The notes: a model not told the origin generated them from the letters alone. DNA of 64,000 nucleotides from Gordoniibacillus chartarius (GCF_042432825.1 NZ_JBHLWN010000098.1:62001-126000), one strand, 5' to 3'. Numbered from the stretch's first letter, positions 17,378 through 26,475 are shown. Translations and numbers: made by a program.

Positions 17378-17428
17378 AAAATGCTGCCGACAGGCGGCAA
17401 AGACTGCGGACCCCCTTCATTTAGCCGG
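17378..17428 (+). pseudogene. Degraded copy of the 3' end of the ABM gene
   Basis: 51 bp align to 15996-16047, the last codons and stop of the ABM gene, with about 43 of 52 positions identical and one 1-bp deletion. The shared core is CAGGCGGCAAA and the shared end ATTTAGCCGG. Upstream of 17378 no further ABM similarity is seen. The copy runs into the 3' end of the MATE gene on the other strand and supplies its last codons and stop. Confidence 0.6.
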
Positions 17429-18796
17429 TACGGACGGCCCCGCCCGCGTCACGAGGGTCATAGACTGCCATCTGCGGCTTCTCCAGCGGATCAGCAGGGA
17501 TAGCCCTCGGAGCCACTCGTCGAGCGAGGTCGCCAGCCATATGCCGGCAAGACCCAGCCCCCACTCCACGCCGAGCAGATAGCCTGCCGGGAGACTGATT
17601 CCGGCCATAGAGATCAGTCCGGCCCATACGGTAATCGGGGCATCGCCTACGGAACGGAGCGCGCCGACGATATTCATGCTGACCGCTTTCCCCGTTTCCA
17701 AGAGCAGGTTCAGCATCAGCAGCTGTGTTCCCCATTCGATAATCTGCCGGTCGGCGGAGAAGATCGACATCAGCTCTCTTCCGAACATGACGGCAGCCAG
17801 ATTGAGCAGCGTCACCCAGCCGAGGCTCCAGCCGAGGCTTCGCCAGACTTGACCATATGCGCGGTCATACTCGCCCCCTCCGACCATTCGCCCGACCAGA
17901 ATCGAGCTTGCCGAGCTGAAGGCGCCCGTAAACAGGGTCAGAAACATCGTAATATTCATGACATACTGCCGCGCTGCGACCGCTCCTGTCCCCATTAAGG
18001 AAATCCATGAAAGAAACATTGTCTGCACGAGATGGTAGGTGAGCGTTTCGATGGCGGCCGGGATGCCGATACGCAGCAGCGCCCGGATATCTTCCCGGCG
18101 CACGGCAAGCAAGCCCTTCCACTCGATTCGTACCGGCGTCAGCCGAACCAGCATGACCGCCAGTCCAATCATGGCCATCCAGCGGCTGGCAACGGTAGCT
18201 ATCGCCGCCCCCGTCACCCCCATGGCCGGAATAGTCCCGAGCCCGTAGATCAGCAGCCCGTTGCCGATCACATGAAGCACATTCATACCCACAGAGGCAA
18301 GCAGCGCCTCATTGGCGTAGCCGTATGTGCGAAGAATACCCGTCGCCCCGTTCACCGCCGCTTGCAGGAACAGGAAGCCGCCAACGACCGCCAAGTAGAC
18401 CTCGGCTGCAGGAAGCACGTCCGCGTCCACATGCAGCAGTCGAAGCAGCGGAATCCGGAACGCCCACAGGCCGATGCTCAGAACGACGCCGACCAGCAGA
18501 TTGATCGCCAAAGAAAGGGCGGCTACCCTGGCTGCGTCCTGCCACATCCGTGCGCCCAAATATTGGGCCAGCAGCACCTGCGTACCTACGGTTACGACGC
18601 GCAGCACCAGCAGGGACAGCGTAACGAACTGATTCGCATATCCGACGGCGGCGACCGCCTGATCGGACACGAAGCTGAGCATCAGCGTATCGCTGTTGCC
18701 CATGAGCAGCAGCAGAAACATCTCGAGCCACATCGCTCCGGCGAGGCCCCTAAAGCTGAGCGGCTTGCCTTGCTCGTTCGATCGCAGGTCAGACAT
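17417..18796 (-). CDS. MATE-family efflux transporter
   Basis: 459 residues with about twelve hydrophobic segments arranged as two MatE repeats. It starts RGLAGAMWLEMFLLLLMGNSDTLML, with the typical MLSFVSDQAVAAVGYANQ after TM1. Family members export cationic drugs or metabolites using Na+ or H+. The start codon overlaps the end of the upstream Vps62-like gene by 8 bp and has only a weak RBS, so translation is probably coupled. It is the last gene of the leftward sugar-uptake run. The C-terminal codons lie in a stretch shared with the 3' end of the ABM gene. Confidence 0.9.
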   Translation of the reverse strand: MSDLRSNEQGKPLSFRGLAGAMWLEMFLLLLMGNSDTLMLSFVSDQAVAAVGYANQFVTLSLLVLRVVTVGTQVLLAQYLGARMWQDAARVAALSLAINLLVGVVLSIGLWAFRIPLLRLLHVDADVLPAAEVYLAVVGGFLFLQAAVNGATGILRTYGYANEALLASVGMNVLHVIGNGLLIYGLGTIPAMGVTGAAIATVASRWMAMIGLAVMLVRLTPVRIEWKGLLAVRREDIRALLRIGIPAAIETLTYHLVQTMFLSWISLMGTGAVAARQYVMNITMFLTLFTGAFSSASSILVGRMVGGGEYDRAYGQVWRSLGWSLGWVTLLNLAAVMFGRELMSIFSADRQIIEWGTQLLMLNLLLETGKAVSMNIVGALRSVGDAPITVWAGLISMAGISLPAGYLLGVEWGLGLAGIWLATSLDEWLRGLSLLIRWRSRRWQSMTLVTRAGPSVPAK

Positions 18797-19487
18797 AGAG
18801 CGGTCCGGTATAGCCGATCTCGGCTAAGCAGGCGGCGAGCCGTTCGGGAATTTGTCCGAGCAGCTCCGGCCACTCGACGAACATGTCCGAAGCCAGCGGG
18901 TGCCTTCTGAAACGCATGGATGGAACGAAGGCGAGGGAACGGAGGTGTTCCTCCACCCGCCGGTCAATCTCGGGGCTGCTTCGGATCCGGTCCGACAGCA
19001 TCCGATTTACGGTCAGACCGTCCTTGCCTGCATCAACCGTGCAGCATTCCACAAGGTTCGGCACGAGCGCGAAATAATCAACTTTCGGCATGAAGGCGTG
19101 CTTGCCCGGCTGCGCATACAGCCGGATATGCGTCTCGTCCTCCAGGTTGCTCCTGTCAGGAAGCAGCGTCCGCAAATATTTGCCGTGGAAGCTGGACTCG
19201 CCGTCGATCACCCGCCCCCCGCCGTCGATGTACACCCATACATGCTCAAGCTCGTAAAGATGCTGAATATCGTAATCCCAATAGATGGCATATTCGATAA
19301 TCGTTATGCCTTGATGTCCGGAAGGATGCCGGAACTCCCGGTTGAACGAAGGAGAACGGTCCCCCGGCCGGAGCGCCGTCACCCCGATTTGTACCGGTAC
19401 GAAAGGCTCGGCCTCGTCCAAGTAAAGCACAGGCGCATACTTGGCCGCCAGCTCCCGGTCAAACGCATTGCTGTCCTGAATCCACAT
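18789..19487 (-). CDS. Vps62-like protein of unknown function
   Basis: 232 residues, soluble. It opens AAKYAPVLYLDEAEPFVPVQ, followed by EYAIYWDYDIQHLYELEHVW, an Asp-rich ESSFHGKYLRTLLPDRSN and a helical C-terminus. The arrangement (YAPVLYL-x-EPF, EHVWVY) resembles Vps62/DUF946-type proteins, but this is from memory of motifs. ATG 19487 lies 7 bp after the isomerase stop, with GAGG inside the preceding codons. Placement between a sugar isomerase and a MATE exporter suggests a role in handling a sugar-like compound. Confidence 0.7.
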   Translation of the reverse strand: MWIQDSNAFDRELAAKYAPVLYLDEAEPFVPVQIGVTALRPGDRSPSFNREFRHPSGHQGITIIEYAIYWDYDIQHLYELEHVWVYIDGGGRVIDGESSFHGKYLRTLLPDRSNLEDETHIRLYAQPGKHAFMPKVDYFALVPNLVECCTVDAGKDGLTVNRMLSDRIRSSPEIDRRVEEHLRSLAFVPSMRFRRHPLASDMFVEWPELLGQIPERLAACLAEIGYTGPLYV

Positions 19488-19494
19488 TTGCCCA

Positions 19495-20478
19495 TCATCC
19501 TCTATCCGTTGATTCGGTGCCGTCACTGATGCGGCGGAAGCGCTGTTCCAGCTTGGCGGCGATAGCCGTATGGCTCCGTTCGATGTCCTCCGCCGTACAC
19601 TTGTCCTTAAGCTCGTACACTCTCACGGCGGCCCGCCCGATCGCTTCCAGGTACGGATCGAAGGCGTCCTCCCTGCCGCTATGGACGTATGGACACCAAT
19701 GGTCCGACAAATCCAGCGTCTCATGAATGTGTACGCCGTAGAGGTAGGGCAGCAGCTCGCGGAGCTCCTCGCCGTTGCTGTACAGCCCCATGCGCTCCAT
19801 CATCATCGCATGGCCGATATCGTACCAGAGCCGGACCGGACCGCCCCGCAGCCCTTCGCAGATCAGCTTCGCTTCCTGCAGAGTCGGGATTTGATAGCAG
19901 CGGGACCTCGTCTCGATGCCGATCATCACGTTCCAGCCCTTGCGGGCGGCGACCTCGCTGACCTGCTCCAGGCTGTCCCGAATACGCCCGGCGTAGACCG
20001 GGGACAGCCGTTCGCGGCGCTCCAGCATCGCCTCCCACAGCGAGCGGTATGCCGGCGAATCCTTGCCCTGCTCGCGGTACAGCAGCTTCAGCTGCGCGTC
20101 GATATTCGATTCGAACGGCACCTCGCCGGGATGAACGACCACAGCCTCGGCTCCATACCGATGCGCGTATTCCATCGTCCGCAGCAGCAGCTGAACCGCC
20201 TTTTGCCGTTTCTCAGCGTCGTCGAATCCGAGCATAACGGAATCCGTATCGTAATCCCGGTCCTCCACATAAGGAAACACGTTGTGGACACTGGATATCC
20301 CGATGCGCCCGGCCTCGATCATCGGCTCAATCTCGGCGAGCATATCCGCGGTCACGTTGTAATTGAGCTCCACCCGGCGAAATCCGAGACCGCCGATCTC
20401 CTCGATCATGGCGGCACCGGACGTATGCCGCTTAATGTTCCAGCATGTCGAGAAGGAATAACTCCCCTTGTCTATCAT
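19495..20478 (-). CDS. Sugar phosphate isomerase/epimerase (AP endonuclease 2-type TIM barrel)
   Basis: A 327-residue xylose isomerase-like TIM barrel. Visible metal-site segments are VVVHPGEVPF, NVMIGIETRSRCYQIP (Glu), RLWYDIGHAMMMER (Asp/His), and YGVHIHETLDLSDHWCPY (His/His). AAAGGAG lies 9 nt before ATG 20478. Family members isomerise or epimerise sugars, inositols or derivatives. Location directly after the binding protein of an ABC importer suggests it acts on the imported sugar. Confidence 0.85.
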   Translation of the reverse strand: MIDKGSYSFSTCWNIKRHTSGAAMIEEIGGLGFRRVELNYNVTADMLAEIEPMIEAGRIGISSVHNVFPYVEDRDYDTDSVMLGFDDAEKRQKAVQLLLRTMEYAHRYGAEAVVVHPGEVPFESNIDAQLKLLYREQGKDSPAYRSLWEAMLERRERLSPVYAGRIRDSLEQVSEVAARKGWNVMIGIETRSRCYQIPTLQEAKLICEGLRGGPVRLWYDIGHAMMMERMGLYSNGEELRELLPYLYGVHIHETLDLSDHWCPYVHSGREDAFDPYLEAIGRAAVRVYELKDKCTAEDIERSHTAIAAKLEQRFRRISDGTESTDRG

Positions 20479-20573
20479 CTAGCCCCGCTCCTTTCCTCAT
20501 CAAGCCGATAAGGAAAGAGGCCGCCTCCAAAGCAACGCACGCTCCGGAACCTGCCCCTTGCCTACCGTGCCAT

Positions 20574-22253
20574 TTATTTGACCTGCTTCTGTTCCTTCAC
20601 GATCTCCCATACATCCTTGATCAGGAAGGCCGTGTCTTTATTTTTGGCGTACCAGGTATTGATATCCTCTTCCAGCTTCTTGCCGCCGGCCTGCTCCCAA
20701 GCCGCCTGGGCGTCCTTCACCGCCTGCTCCGGCGTATATTTGTCGCCGCTCAGCATTGCCTTCACGTACAAGTCGGTGATTTGCTTGTGCAGCGTCGTAT
20801 GGATCACGTTCAGGTCACCGGCAAACGTCGGCATATATTGGGTAAGAGCGATGCCCGCATACTGCTTGCCCGGATTCATATACGTGTCCTGTGCTTTCTT
20901 ATACATCTCAAGAGCGGCCTTCTGCTCGGGCTTCGACGCATCGAACTTGTTGACGAGGAAGTCGCACTTGTCGACTCTGCTCAGGAAAATCTCATAATCC
21001 CCCGCGTAGCCTACTTCGTTCTTCACCTTCTGCGGATCGAGCGGCATCGGGCAGCCGTTCGCATCCTTCTTCCAATGGACGCCCTCATCGCCGTTCACAA
21101 TCTTCGAGCCGGTTTCCGGCTTCATCATGAAATTGATATATTGCGCGGCCGCCACCGGGTCTTTCGCTTTAGCGTTGAATGCCGTCATCATCTGAATCGG
21201 GTTATCGATCGCCCCTGTATAGTCGCCAAGCGGCGACTTCGGATACGGCAGCACATCGACCTCGGCGCCGGGCACATTTTTCTTCAAAGTCGCCACGTCG
21301 TTAACCGGGAAATCATACCAGCTCGTGCTCCCGTTCATGTAGATGCCGAGCTTGCCGTTCAGGAAATCCTGCTTCGCCTTCGCGCCGTCCTTGTCGTTCA
21401 AGAAATCCTTGTCGATGATGCCCCCTGCATAAAGCGCCTTCTTGAAGGTCAGCGCCGCCAGGTCGTTCTCCCACAAAATGCCGATTTTGCCGTCCTTCAA
21501 GCCCCAGGACAGCTGACTGTCCGACATCTGCGCTCCGAACATTTCGTTCACGCCGTACTGGGAATACGTCGAGAGGTTCAAGCCGTACGTATCCTTCTTG
21601 CCGTTGCCGTCCGGGTCTTGCTCGGCGAACGCCTGCGCTACCTTCAGAAGCTCTTCCGTTGTAGTCGGCATCGTCAAGTTCAGCTTCTTGAGCCAGTCGG
21701 TGCGGATGAAGAACGCGTGCGCCGGCGTCGCTTCCTTCATTTTGCCGATGTAGTACAGCTTCCCGTCGGACATCGTACCCGCCTTCTTCAGCTGCGGATA
21801 CCGATCCAATATCTTCTGGTATTCCGGCATATGCTTCAAATAATCGTCGAGCGGCAGCAGCTGCTTCTGGTTGTACAGGTTGTCGCGGAACGGCGTGTTG
21901 TACTCGTGAATAATATCGGGCGCAGACCCGGAAGCGAACAAGATGTTGAGCTTCTTCGTCGAATCGCTGCGCAGAATCGGCACATACTTCACCTGAACCG
22001 GACCGTTCTGGTTGATCCATCGGGTCCAGCGATTGTCCTCATAGGATCCCTCCGATGCCGGGACCCCTCCACGGTCGTACATCGTGACCGTTATTTCCGG
22101 GCGCTTCGCCGGGGCAGCCGCTTCCTGCTTCGGCGTCTGCGCCGCAGGAGATCCCGCCGCCGACTGTTCGCCTCCGCAGCCTGCCAGCATAACGGTCGCA
22201 GCCATGACCGCCGCTGTCCCCGCCGTTCCCTTCTTCCAGTTGGTGCTCTTCAT
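20574..22253 (-). CDS. Sugar ABC transporter substrate-binding lipoprotein (LplA-like)
   Basis: 559 residues. Signal peptide with lipobox VMLAGCGG (lipidated Cys near residue 27), an Ala/Pro/Gln linker, then a large type-1 extracellular solute-binding domain. The size and blocks such as VTMYDRGGVPASEGSYEDN and EYNTPFRDNLYN match the LplA family, which serves oligosaccharide or modified-sugar importers in Paenibacillus. No ATPase gene is nearby, as is usual for this class, which shares an MsmX-type ATPase. It follows the two permease genes. Confidence 0.92.
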   Translation of the reverse strand: MKSTNWKKGTAGTAAVMAATVMLAGCGGEQSAAGSPAAQTPKQEAAAPAKRPEITVTMYDRGGVPASEGSYEDNRWTRWINQNGPVQVKYVPILRSDSTKKLNILFASGSAPDIIHEYNTPFRDNLYNQKQLLPLDDYLKHMPEYQKILDRYPQLKKAGTMSDGKLYYIGKMKEATPAHAFFIRTDWLKKLNLTMPTTTEELLKVAQAFAEQDPDGNGKKDTYGLNLSTYSQYGVNEMFGAQMSDSQLSWGLKDGKIGILWENDLAALTFKKALYAGGIIDKDFLNDKDGAKAKQDFLNGKLGIYMNGSTSWYDFPVNDVATLKKNVPGAEVDVLPYPKSPLGDYTGAIDNPIQMMTAFNAKAKDPVAAAQYINFMMKPETGSKIVNGDEGVHWKKDANGCPMPLDPQKVKNEVGYAGDYEIFLSRVDKCDFLVNKFDASKPEQKAALEMYKKAQDTYMNPGKQYAGIALTQYMPTFAGDLNVIHTTLHKQITDLYVKAMLSGDKYTPEQAVKDAQAAWEQAGGKKLEEDINTWYAKNKDTAFLIKDVWEIVKEQKQVK

Positions 22254-22327
22254 TCCCTTCGTTCCTCCTCAGTATATTGTCTATGATCAGCCGCTTCTAA
22301 CGGCGGTGATTTCCCGGGCGGGAATGC

Positions 22328-23197
22328 TTACCCTTTGATCGAGCCCAACATGATGCCTTTGACAAAATACCTCTGCAGCAGCGGATACGCAGCCAGCATC
22401 GGCAAAGTGAGCACGATGACGCCCGCCGCCTTCACCATTTCGCCCATGAGCTCCTGCTGCTGCCTGTCCTCCATGGCCGTCAGCATCAGTTCGCTCTTTT
22501 GCTGCATCGCTTGCACGACAACGGTCAAATTTTGCAGCTCGGACTTGTTGATGTACATCAGCACGTTCATGAACGAGTTCCAGTACTGAACGCCGTAAAA
22601 CAAGGCGATCGTCGCCAGCATCGGACCTGACAGCGGCAGCGCGACACGCAGAAGATACGCGATGTCCCCGCAGCCGTCCAAGTGCGCCGCCTCCTCCAGC
22701 TCGTGCGGCAGCTGCTCGAAGTAGCTTTTCATCAGCAGCAGGTTGTAGGTGCTGACCAGGCCGGGCAGCCACAGAGCCCAGTATGTATCGATCAGCGATA
22801 GACCCTTGACCACCATGTAGGTGGGGATCATGCCGCCCGAGAACAGCATGGTGAACACCATGCCCATCACAAGCGGCCTCCTGCCCGCCAGAAAGGAGCG
22901 CGACAGCGGATAAGCCCCTGCGATCGTGCCGAGCATGCTGAGCGCTACGCCACCCAGGGTAATGACCAGGCTGTTGCTAAAAGCGGTGAGAGCCTGCGTG
23001 TCCGTGAAGAAAAAGCGATAGGCGTTCGTCTGAAATCCGACCGGCCACAGCCAGACGTGGCCCGAGTCGACCGCCGCTTTCTCGCTGAGCGATACGGCGG
23101 CGATATGGACGAACGGCAGCAGGCAGCTTAAGGCGATCAGGATTAAGAATATGTAGTTGAAAGCGTAAAAGCAGCGGTCTCCCCACGACGGTTTCAT
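22328..23197 (-). CDS. Carbohydrate ABC transporter permease (MalG/LplC-type)
   Basis: 289 residues, six membrane segments. The permease loop EEAAHLDGCGDIAYLLRVALPLSGP carries the EAA motif for ATPase contact. C-terminal LPMLAAYPLLQRYFVKGIMLGSIKG is characteristic of LplC/YtcP proteins. It pairs with the upstream LplB-type permease and the LplA-like lipoprotein. Confidence 0.93.
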   Translation of the reverse strand: MKPSWGDRCFYAFNYIFLILIALSCLLPFVHIAAVSLSEKAAVDSGHVWLWPVGFQTNAYRFFFTDTQALTAFSNSLVITLGGVALSMLGTIAGAYPLSRSFLAGRRPLVMGMVFTMLFSGGMIPTYMVVKGLSLIDTYWALWLPGLVSTYNLLLMKSYFEQLPHELEEAAHLDGCGDIAYLLRVALPLSGPMLATIALFYGVQYWNSFMNVLMYINKSELQNLTVVVQAMQQKSELMLTAMEDRQQQELMGEMVKAAGVIVLTLPMLAAYPLLQRYFVKGIMLGSIKG

Positions 23198-23231
23198 GCC
23201 ATACCTTCTTTACGTCAATAATTCGCGAAAT

Positions 23232-24206
23232 TTAGAACAATGCGTGATTGTAAGCTTTGGCGATTCGGTTTGCCGCCAGCACCAGGATGAAGCCGACGAC
23301 GGATTCGAACAGTCCCATCGCCGTACTTAAGCTGAACTGCGCTTGCTGCAGACCGAGCTTATACATGTACGTGCTGATGACCTCGGAGACGTCGGCGACG
23401 GCGGAATTTTGCAGGTTGTAGATATGATCGAAGCCGACCTCCATCACCTTGCCGATCGTCAAGATCAGCATCAGGACAATCGTGTGGCGGATCCCGGGCA
23501 GCGTGACATGCCAGATTTGCCGCCACTTGGAGGCTCCGTCCAAGGAGGCCGACTCATAAAGCGCAGGGTCGATCGCCGTGAGGGCAGCCAAATAGATGAC
23601 GGCGCCGAACCCCATCTCCTTCCACACTCCCGCCCCGACAAAAATCGCCGTCCACGAGCCGGGCTCGTACAGGAACGTAACCGGCTGAAGCGATAACAGC
23701 TGGAGCACCCGGTTGACCGTCCCGTAGTCGGTAGCAAACAGCGTCAGCACGACACCGGATACGATGACCCAGGAGAAAAAATGCGGAAGATAGACCAGCG
23801 TCTGCACCCACTTCTTCACCCAAGCTTGTCTCACCTCGTTCAAGAGTACGGCCAGAGCGATCGGCAGCGGGAATCCGAACGCCAGATTCAGAACGGACAG
23901 CCACAGCGTATTCCAGATCATCGAGGCTGTGTTCGGCGTCGAGAACAGGAGCTCGAAGTTCTTCCACCCGACCCATGGGCTGCGAAGGATACCGTCGGCA
24001 AAATTATAGCTCTTGAACGCAATCACCAAGCCGCCCATCGGCACATATTTGAAGACGATATAATAGACGACGACCGGCAGCAGCATCGCATAGAGCGGTA
24101 TACTGCGGCGCATTCTGCGCGCCAGCCCGCTTCGCCTGCGTTGGACGGCCGGGGCTGGAGCGAGGTCGGGGGCTCCCGGATTGCGTTGCATCAATGCGTC
24201 TTTCAT
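23232..24206 (-). CDS. Sugar ABC transporter permease (LplB-type)
   Basis: 324 residues. A ~30-residue basic N-terminal tail precedes six membrane segments. The EAA loop is YESASLDGASKWRQIWHVTLP, and the C-terminus ANRIAKAYNHALF is typical of LplB. Its ATG overlaps by 4 bp (ATGA) the stop of a 17-codon ORF that has the only strong Shine-Dalgarno site here. The permease itself has a weak site, so its translation probably depends on the leader. It is the first main gene of a leftward transporter run. Confidence 0.9.
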   Translation of the reverse strand: MKDALMQRNPGAPDLAPAPAVQRRRSGLARRMRRSIPLYAMLLPVVVYYIVFKYVPMGGLVIAFKSYNFADGILRSPWVGWKNFELLFSTPNTASMIWNTLWLSVLNLAFGFPLPIALAVLLNEVRQAWVKKWVQTLVYLPHFFSWVIVSGVVLTLFATDYGTVNRVLQLLSLQPVTFLYEPGSWTAIFVGAGVWKEMGFGAVIYLAALTAIDPALYESASLDGASKWRQIWHVTLPGIRHTIVLMLILTIGKVMEVGFDHIYNLQNSAVADVSEVISTYMYKLGLQQAQFSLSTAMGLFESVVGFILVLAANRIAKAYNHALF

Positions 24207-24256
24207 AGGCGTCCGCCCCCGCAGCGGTTCGCGGCATTCATTCGTGTTGGTTTCAT
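24203..24256 (-). CDS. Leader peptide ORF, 17 aa, coupled to the permease
   Basis: CAGGAGGTCAAAT precedes ATG 24256. The ORF encodes MKPTRMNAANRCGGGRL and stops with TGA overlapping the permease ATG. It is too short to be a known protein. The ideal RBS, and its absence before the permease start, point to a translational-coupling leader. Alternatively it marks a frameshifted original N-terminus of the permease. No attenuator hairpin was seen. Confidence 0.5.
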   Translation of the reverse strand: MKPTRMNAANRCGGGRL

Positions 24257-24277
24257 ATTTGACCTCCTGCGAAATTC

Positions 24278-24283
24278 ATTATA
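24278..24283 (-). promoter_or_regulatory. -10 box candidate of the sugar transporter run
   Basis: TATAAT on the minus strand lies 22 bp upstream of the leader ORF. No good -35 box is at 16-18 bp (AGGGTT at 17 bp), fitting an activator-dependent promoter. Confidence 0.35.
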
Positions 24284-24447
24284 AACATCCGCAGAAGAAC
24301 AACCCTTAAAAAAATATAGACAAATCTATAAATTGATTGGGTCTATATGAATTTCAAGTAAACGTTCGTGATTGATGATTTTGCCCTGTGCAGGAAATTT
24401 CTAACATTCGGCGAATTCAACATACAAACCGTTTGGGGAGGAAGGTT

Positions 24448-24795
24448 ATGAGCCCTATTTCCAATAAGATCGGCGGAGTTTTTATTCCGGTCAGTAACAT
24501 CGAACAGGCACGCGACTGGTATTGCAGCCTTCTCGGCTTGCCGGCGGACGGCGACATTCTCTTCGGTCATATTTACGTTCTCCCGATGGATGGCCCCGAT
24601 ATTGTGCTGGACAGCCAAATCTTCGCCCCGGACCGTGTCTATCAAGTCCCCGCATTCCAGTTCCGTACGGACGACATTCATCAAGCCTACGAGTATATGC
24701 AGACCAAGAATGTGCAGCTAACAACCGGGATCGAGAACGGACATTGGTTTACCTTTAAAGATCCTGACGGCAATCTGCTCATGGTATGCAAGTAA
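24448..24795 (+). CDS. VOC-family (glyoxalase/bleomycin resistance-like) protein
   Basis: 115 residues with the two beta-alpha-beta-beta-beta modules of the VOC fold: KIGGVFIPVSNIEQARDWYC and IHQAYEYMQTKNVQLTTGIE, ending FKDPDGNLLMVCK. ATG 24448 follows GGGGAGGAAGG. Members bind a metal and act as lyases, dioxygenases or drug-binding resistance proteins. Its function here is open. It stands alone between the transporter run and the YesMN pair. Confidence 0.88.
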   Translation: MSPISNKIGGVFIPVSNIEQARDWYCSLLGLPADGDILFGHIYVLPMDGPDIVLDSQIFAPDRVYQVPAFQFRTDDIHQAYEYMQTKNVQLTTGIENGHWFTFKDPDGNLLMVCK

Positions 24796-24813
24796 GGGCA
24801 ATATATTCAAAAC

Positions 24814-24841
24814 GAAACCACTCCGGGCACGGAGTGGTTTC
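24814..24841. terminator. Terminator between VOC gene and response regulator
   Basis: Perfect 12-bp stem GAAACCACTCCG (24814-24825) / CGGAGTGGTTTC (24830-24841) with a 4-nt loop, usable on both strands. Confidence 0.8.
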
Positions 24842-24921
24842 TTCGTTCCGGCCGCTGAGCTGCAGCCGGACTTTACAGACTCTTCAACTGTTCGATGATC
24901 TCCCCTGGTTCCGAGTCAACC

Positions 24922-26475
24922 CTATCTTCCGAAAGCGCTGCGCCACTCTTTCGGCGACTGCCGGTAAAACTGCCTGAACGCATTGGTAAAATAGTTGGGC
25001 TCGTTATAACCGACAGTAATTGCGATCTCCGAAATTTTCATGTCGGTATGCCGGAGCAGCTCCGCCGCCTTCTCCATCCGCAGCCGCGTCAAGCAGCGGG
25101 TGAAGCTCTCGCCCGTCTCTTTCTTAAACCACACGCTGAAATAGCTTGGGTTCAGGCGCACATGGGCCGCCGCGTCGGCCAGCCGACAATCTCCCATGTA
25201 TCTCTCTCCGATGTACGCCAGCGCTTTATCCAGCAAGCTTCCGCTGTGGGCCGCTTCTCTCCAGCTCCGATAATCGTGCAGAAACCGTTCGGTCCGGTCC
25301 TTCACCCAGCGAATCGTCGCCGACTCTCCTTGAGCCGGGGGCAGCAGAGCGCTTGGGTCCGTCACGGTCTGCCCGGCCCCTTGGATTCCGAGCTGACGCC
25401 GAACGCTCTGCAATGCCGCACAGACGGCAGCCGCATAAGCGCTCCGCTCCCGCGGCTTCATACCGGCAATGGGCACCGTCAAATCCTCGAGAAAATGACG
25501 GAGCCGGTCCATCTGTCCGAGCGACAAAATTCCCGATATCCGGACCTCCAAATCCCGTACCCGTTCCGGGTCTATAACAGCATCTGCAGGTACGTGCGCT
25601 TCCTGCCCCGCCTTCTTGTGTCCTGCCTCCTCCAGCTCCGCCATTTTGTTCATCCGGGTATAGATACCGGCCATATGCTTCGCCTGTGGGGCGGACCCCA
25701 TCCGCATCAGCCGGAAGCTGATGTCCGGAAACGGGTCCAAGCTGCAGCGGATCGCCTCGGATACGCTCGCTTCATCCAACTCGGCCTCCGCCGCTACCAA
25801 CAGCCGGCTGTGCTCTACCGCAACCAGAAGCGAGGCAGGGTCCGCTTGATAAAGCCGCTGTTCCAGATTGCCGAATACGGCTGCATGCCGAGCTTCGATG
25901 TCCTGCTGCCCTGCTATCAGATTCGGGTCCGCCTCCCAGCCCAGGCGGAGGAGCCACAGCTCTTTCCCGCATAGCGCCTCGTCCAGCACGGCCGTCATTT
26001 CTTGCTCGCAGGGAAGGTTCAAGAGAACACAGCGGAGCGCTTGCGCCTGCTCCCGCCGCAGCCTCAGCATGTCGTTACGGCGCTGCTCCGCTTGCTCCCG
26101 GAACCAGCTCGACGCCTTGGCCAGCACCTTGCGGACGTCCTCCTCCGTACACGGCTTCACCAGGTAATCCAGCGCTCCCATCTTGACGGCGGATTGTGCA
26201 TAGTCGAAGCTCCTGTAAGCCGTCAGGAAAATGAAGAGCATGTCCGGATACCGCTGCCGCAGCTCGGCGATAAAATCGATCCCGTTCATCTTCGGCATCC
26301 GAATGTCGGTGAGCACCAGATCGGGCTGCAAACAATCGAGCATGTCCAGCGCTTCCGAACCGTTCGCCGCTTCGCCGGCTACGTGCCAGCCATGCTGCCC
26401 ATCCTCGATCAGCTTCACCAGACCTCTGCGGAAATTCGGCTGATCCTCCACGATCAATATTTTACCGTTCTGCAT
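24922..26475 (-). CDS. Response regulator, REC-AraC type (YesN-like)
   Basis: 517 residues. Receiver domain 1-120 with phosphoacceptor Asp57 in LVLTDIRMPKMNG. A ~290-residue middle region of the YesN type follows, then an AraC double helix-turn-helix at ~415-515 (MKISEIAITVGYNEPNYFTN). ATG 26475 overlaps the kinase stop by 14 bp and has GGAGGTGCGGGAG upstream, so kinase and regulator are coupled. Systems of this type usually activate an adjacent LplABC-type sugar importer, and the run at 17.4-24.2 kb is the obvious candidate target. Confidence 0.93.
   Translation of the reverse strand: MQNGKILIVEDQPNFRRGLVKLIEDGQHGWHVAGEAANGSEALDMLDCLQPDLVLTDIRMPKMNGIDFIAELRQRYPDMLFIFLTAYRSFDYAQSAVKMGALDYLVKPCTEEDVRKVLAKASSWFREQAEQRRNDMLRLRREQAQALRCVLLNLPCEQEMTAVLDEALCGKELWLLRLGWEADPNLIAGQQDIEARHAAVFGNLEQRLYQADPASLLVAVEHSRLLVAAEAELDEASVSEAIRCSLDPFPDISFRLMRMGSAPQAKHMAGIYTRMNKMAELEEAGHKKAGQEAHVPADAVIDPERVRDLEVRISGILSLGQMDRLRHFLEDLTVPIAGMKPRERSAYAAAVCAALQSVRRQLGIQGAGQTVTDPSALLPPAQGESATIRWVKDRTERFLHDYRSWREAAHSGSLLDKALAYIGERYMGDCRLADAAAHVRLNPSYFSVWFKKETGESFTRCLTRLRMEKAAELLRHTDMKISEIAITVGYNEPNYFTNAFRQFYRQSPKEWRSAFGR

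Noticed and set aside
17261..17503. 80-codon frame after the PadR gene
   Set aside because: No ribosome binding site. It covers a terminator-like hairpin and the ABM remnant and overlaps the MATE gene antisense.
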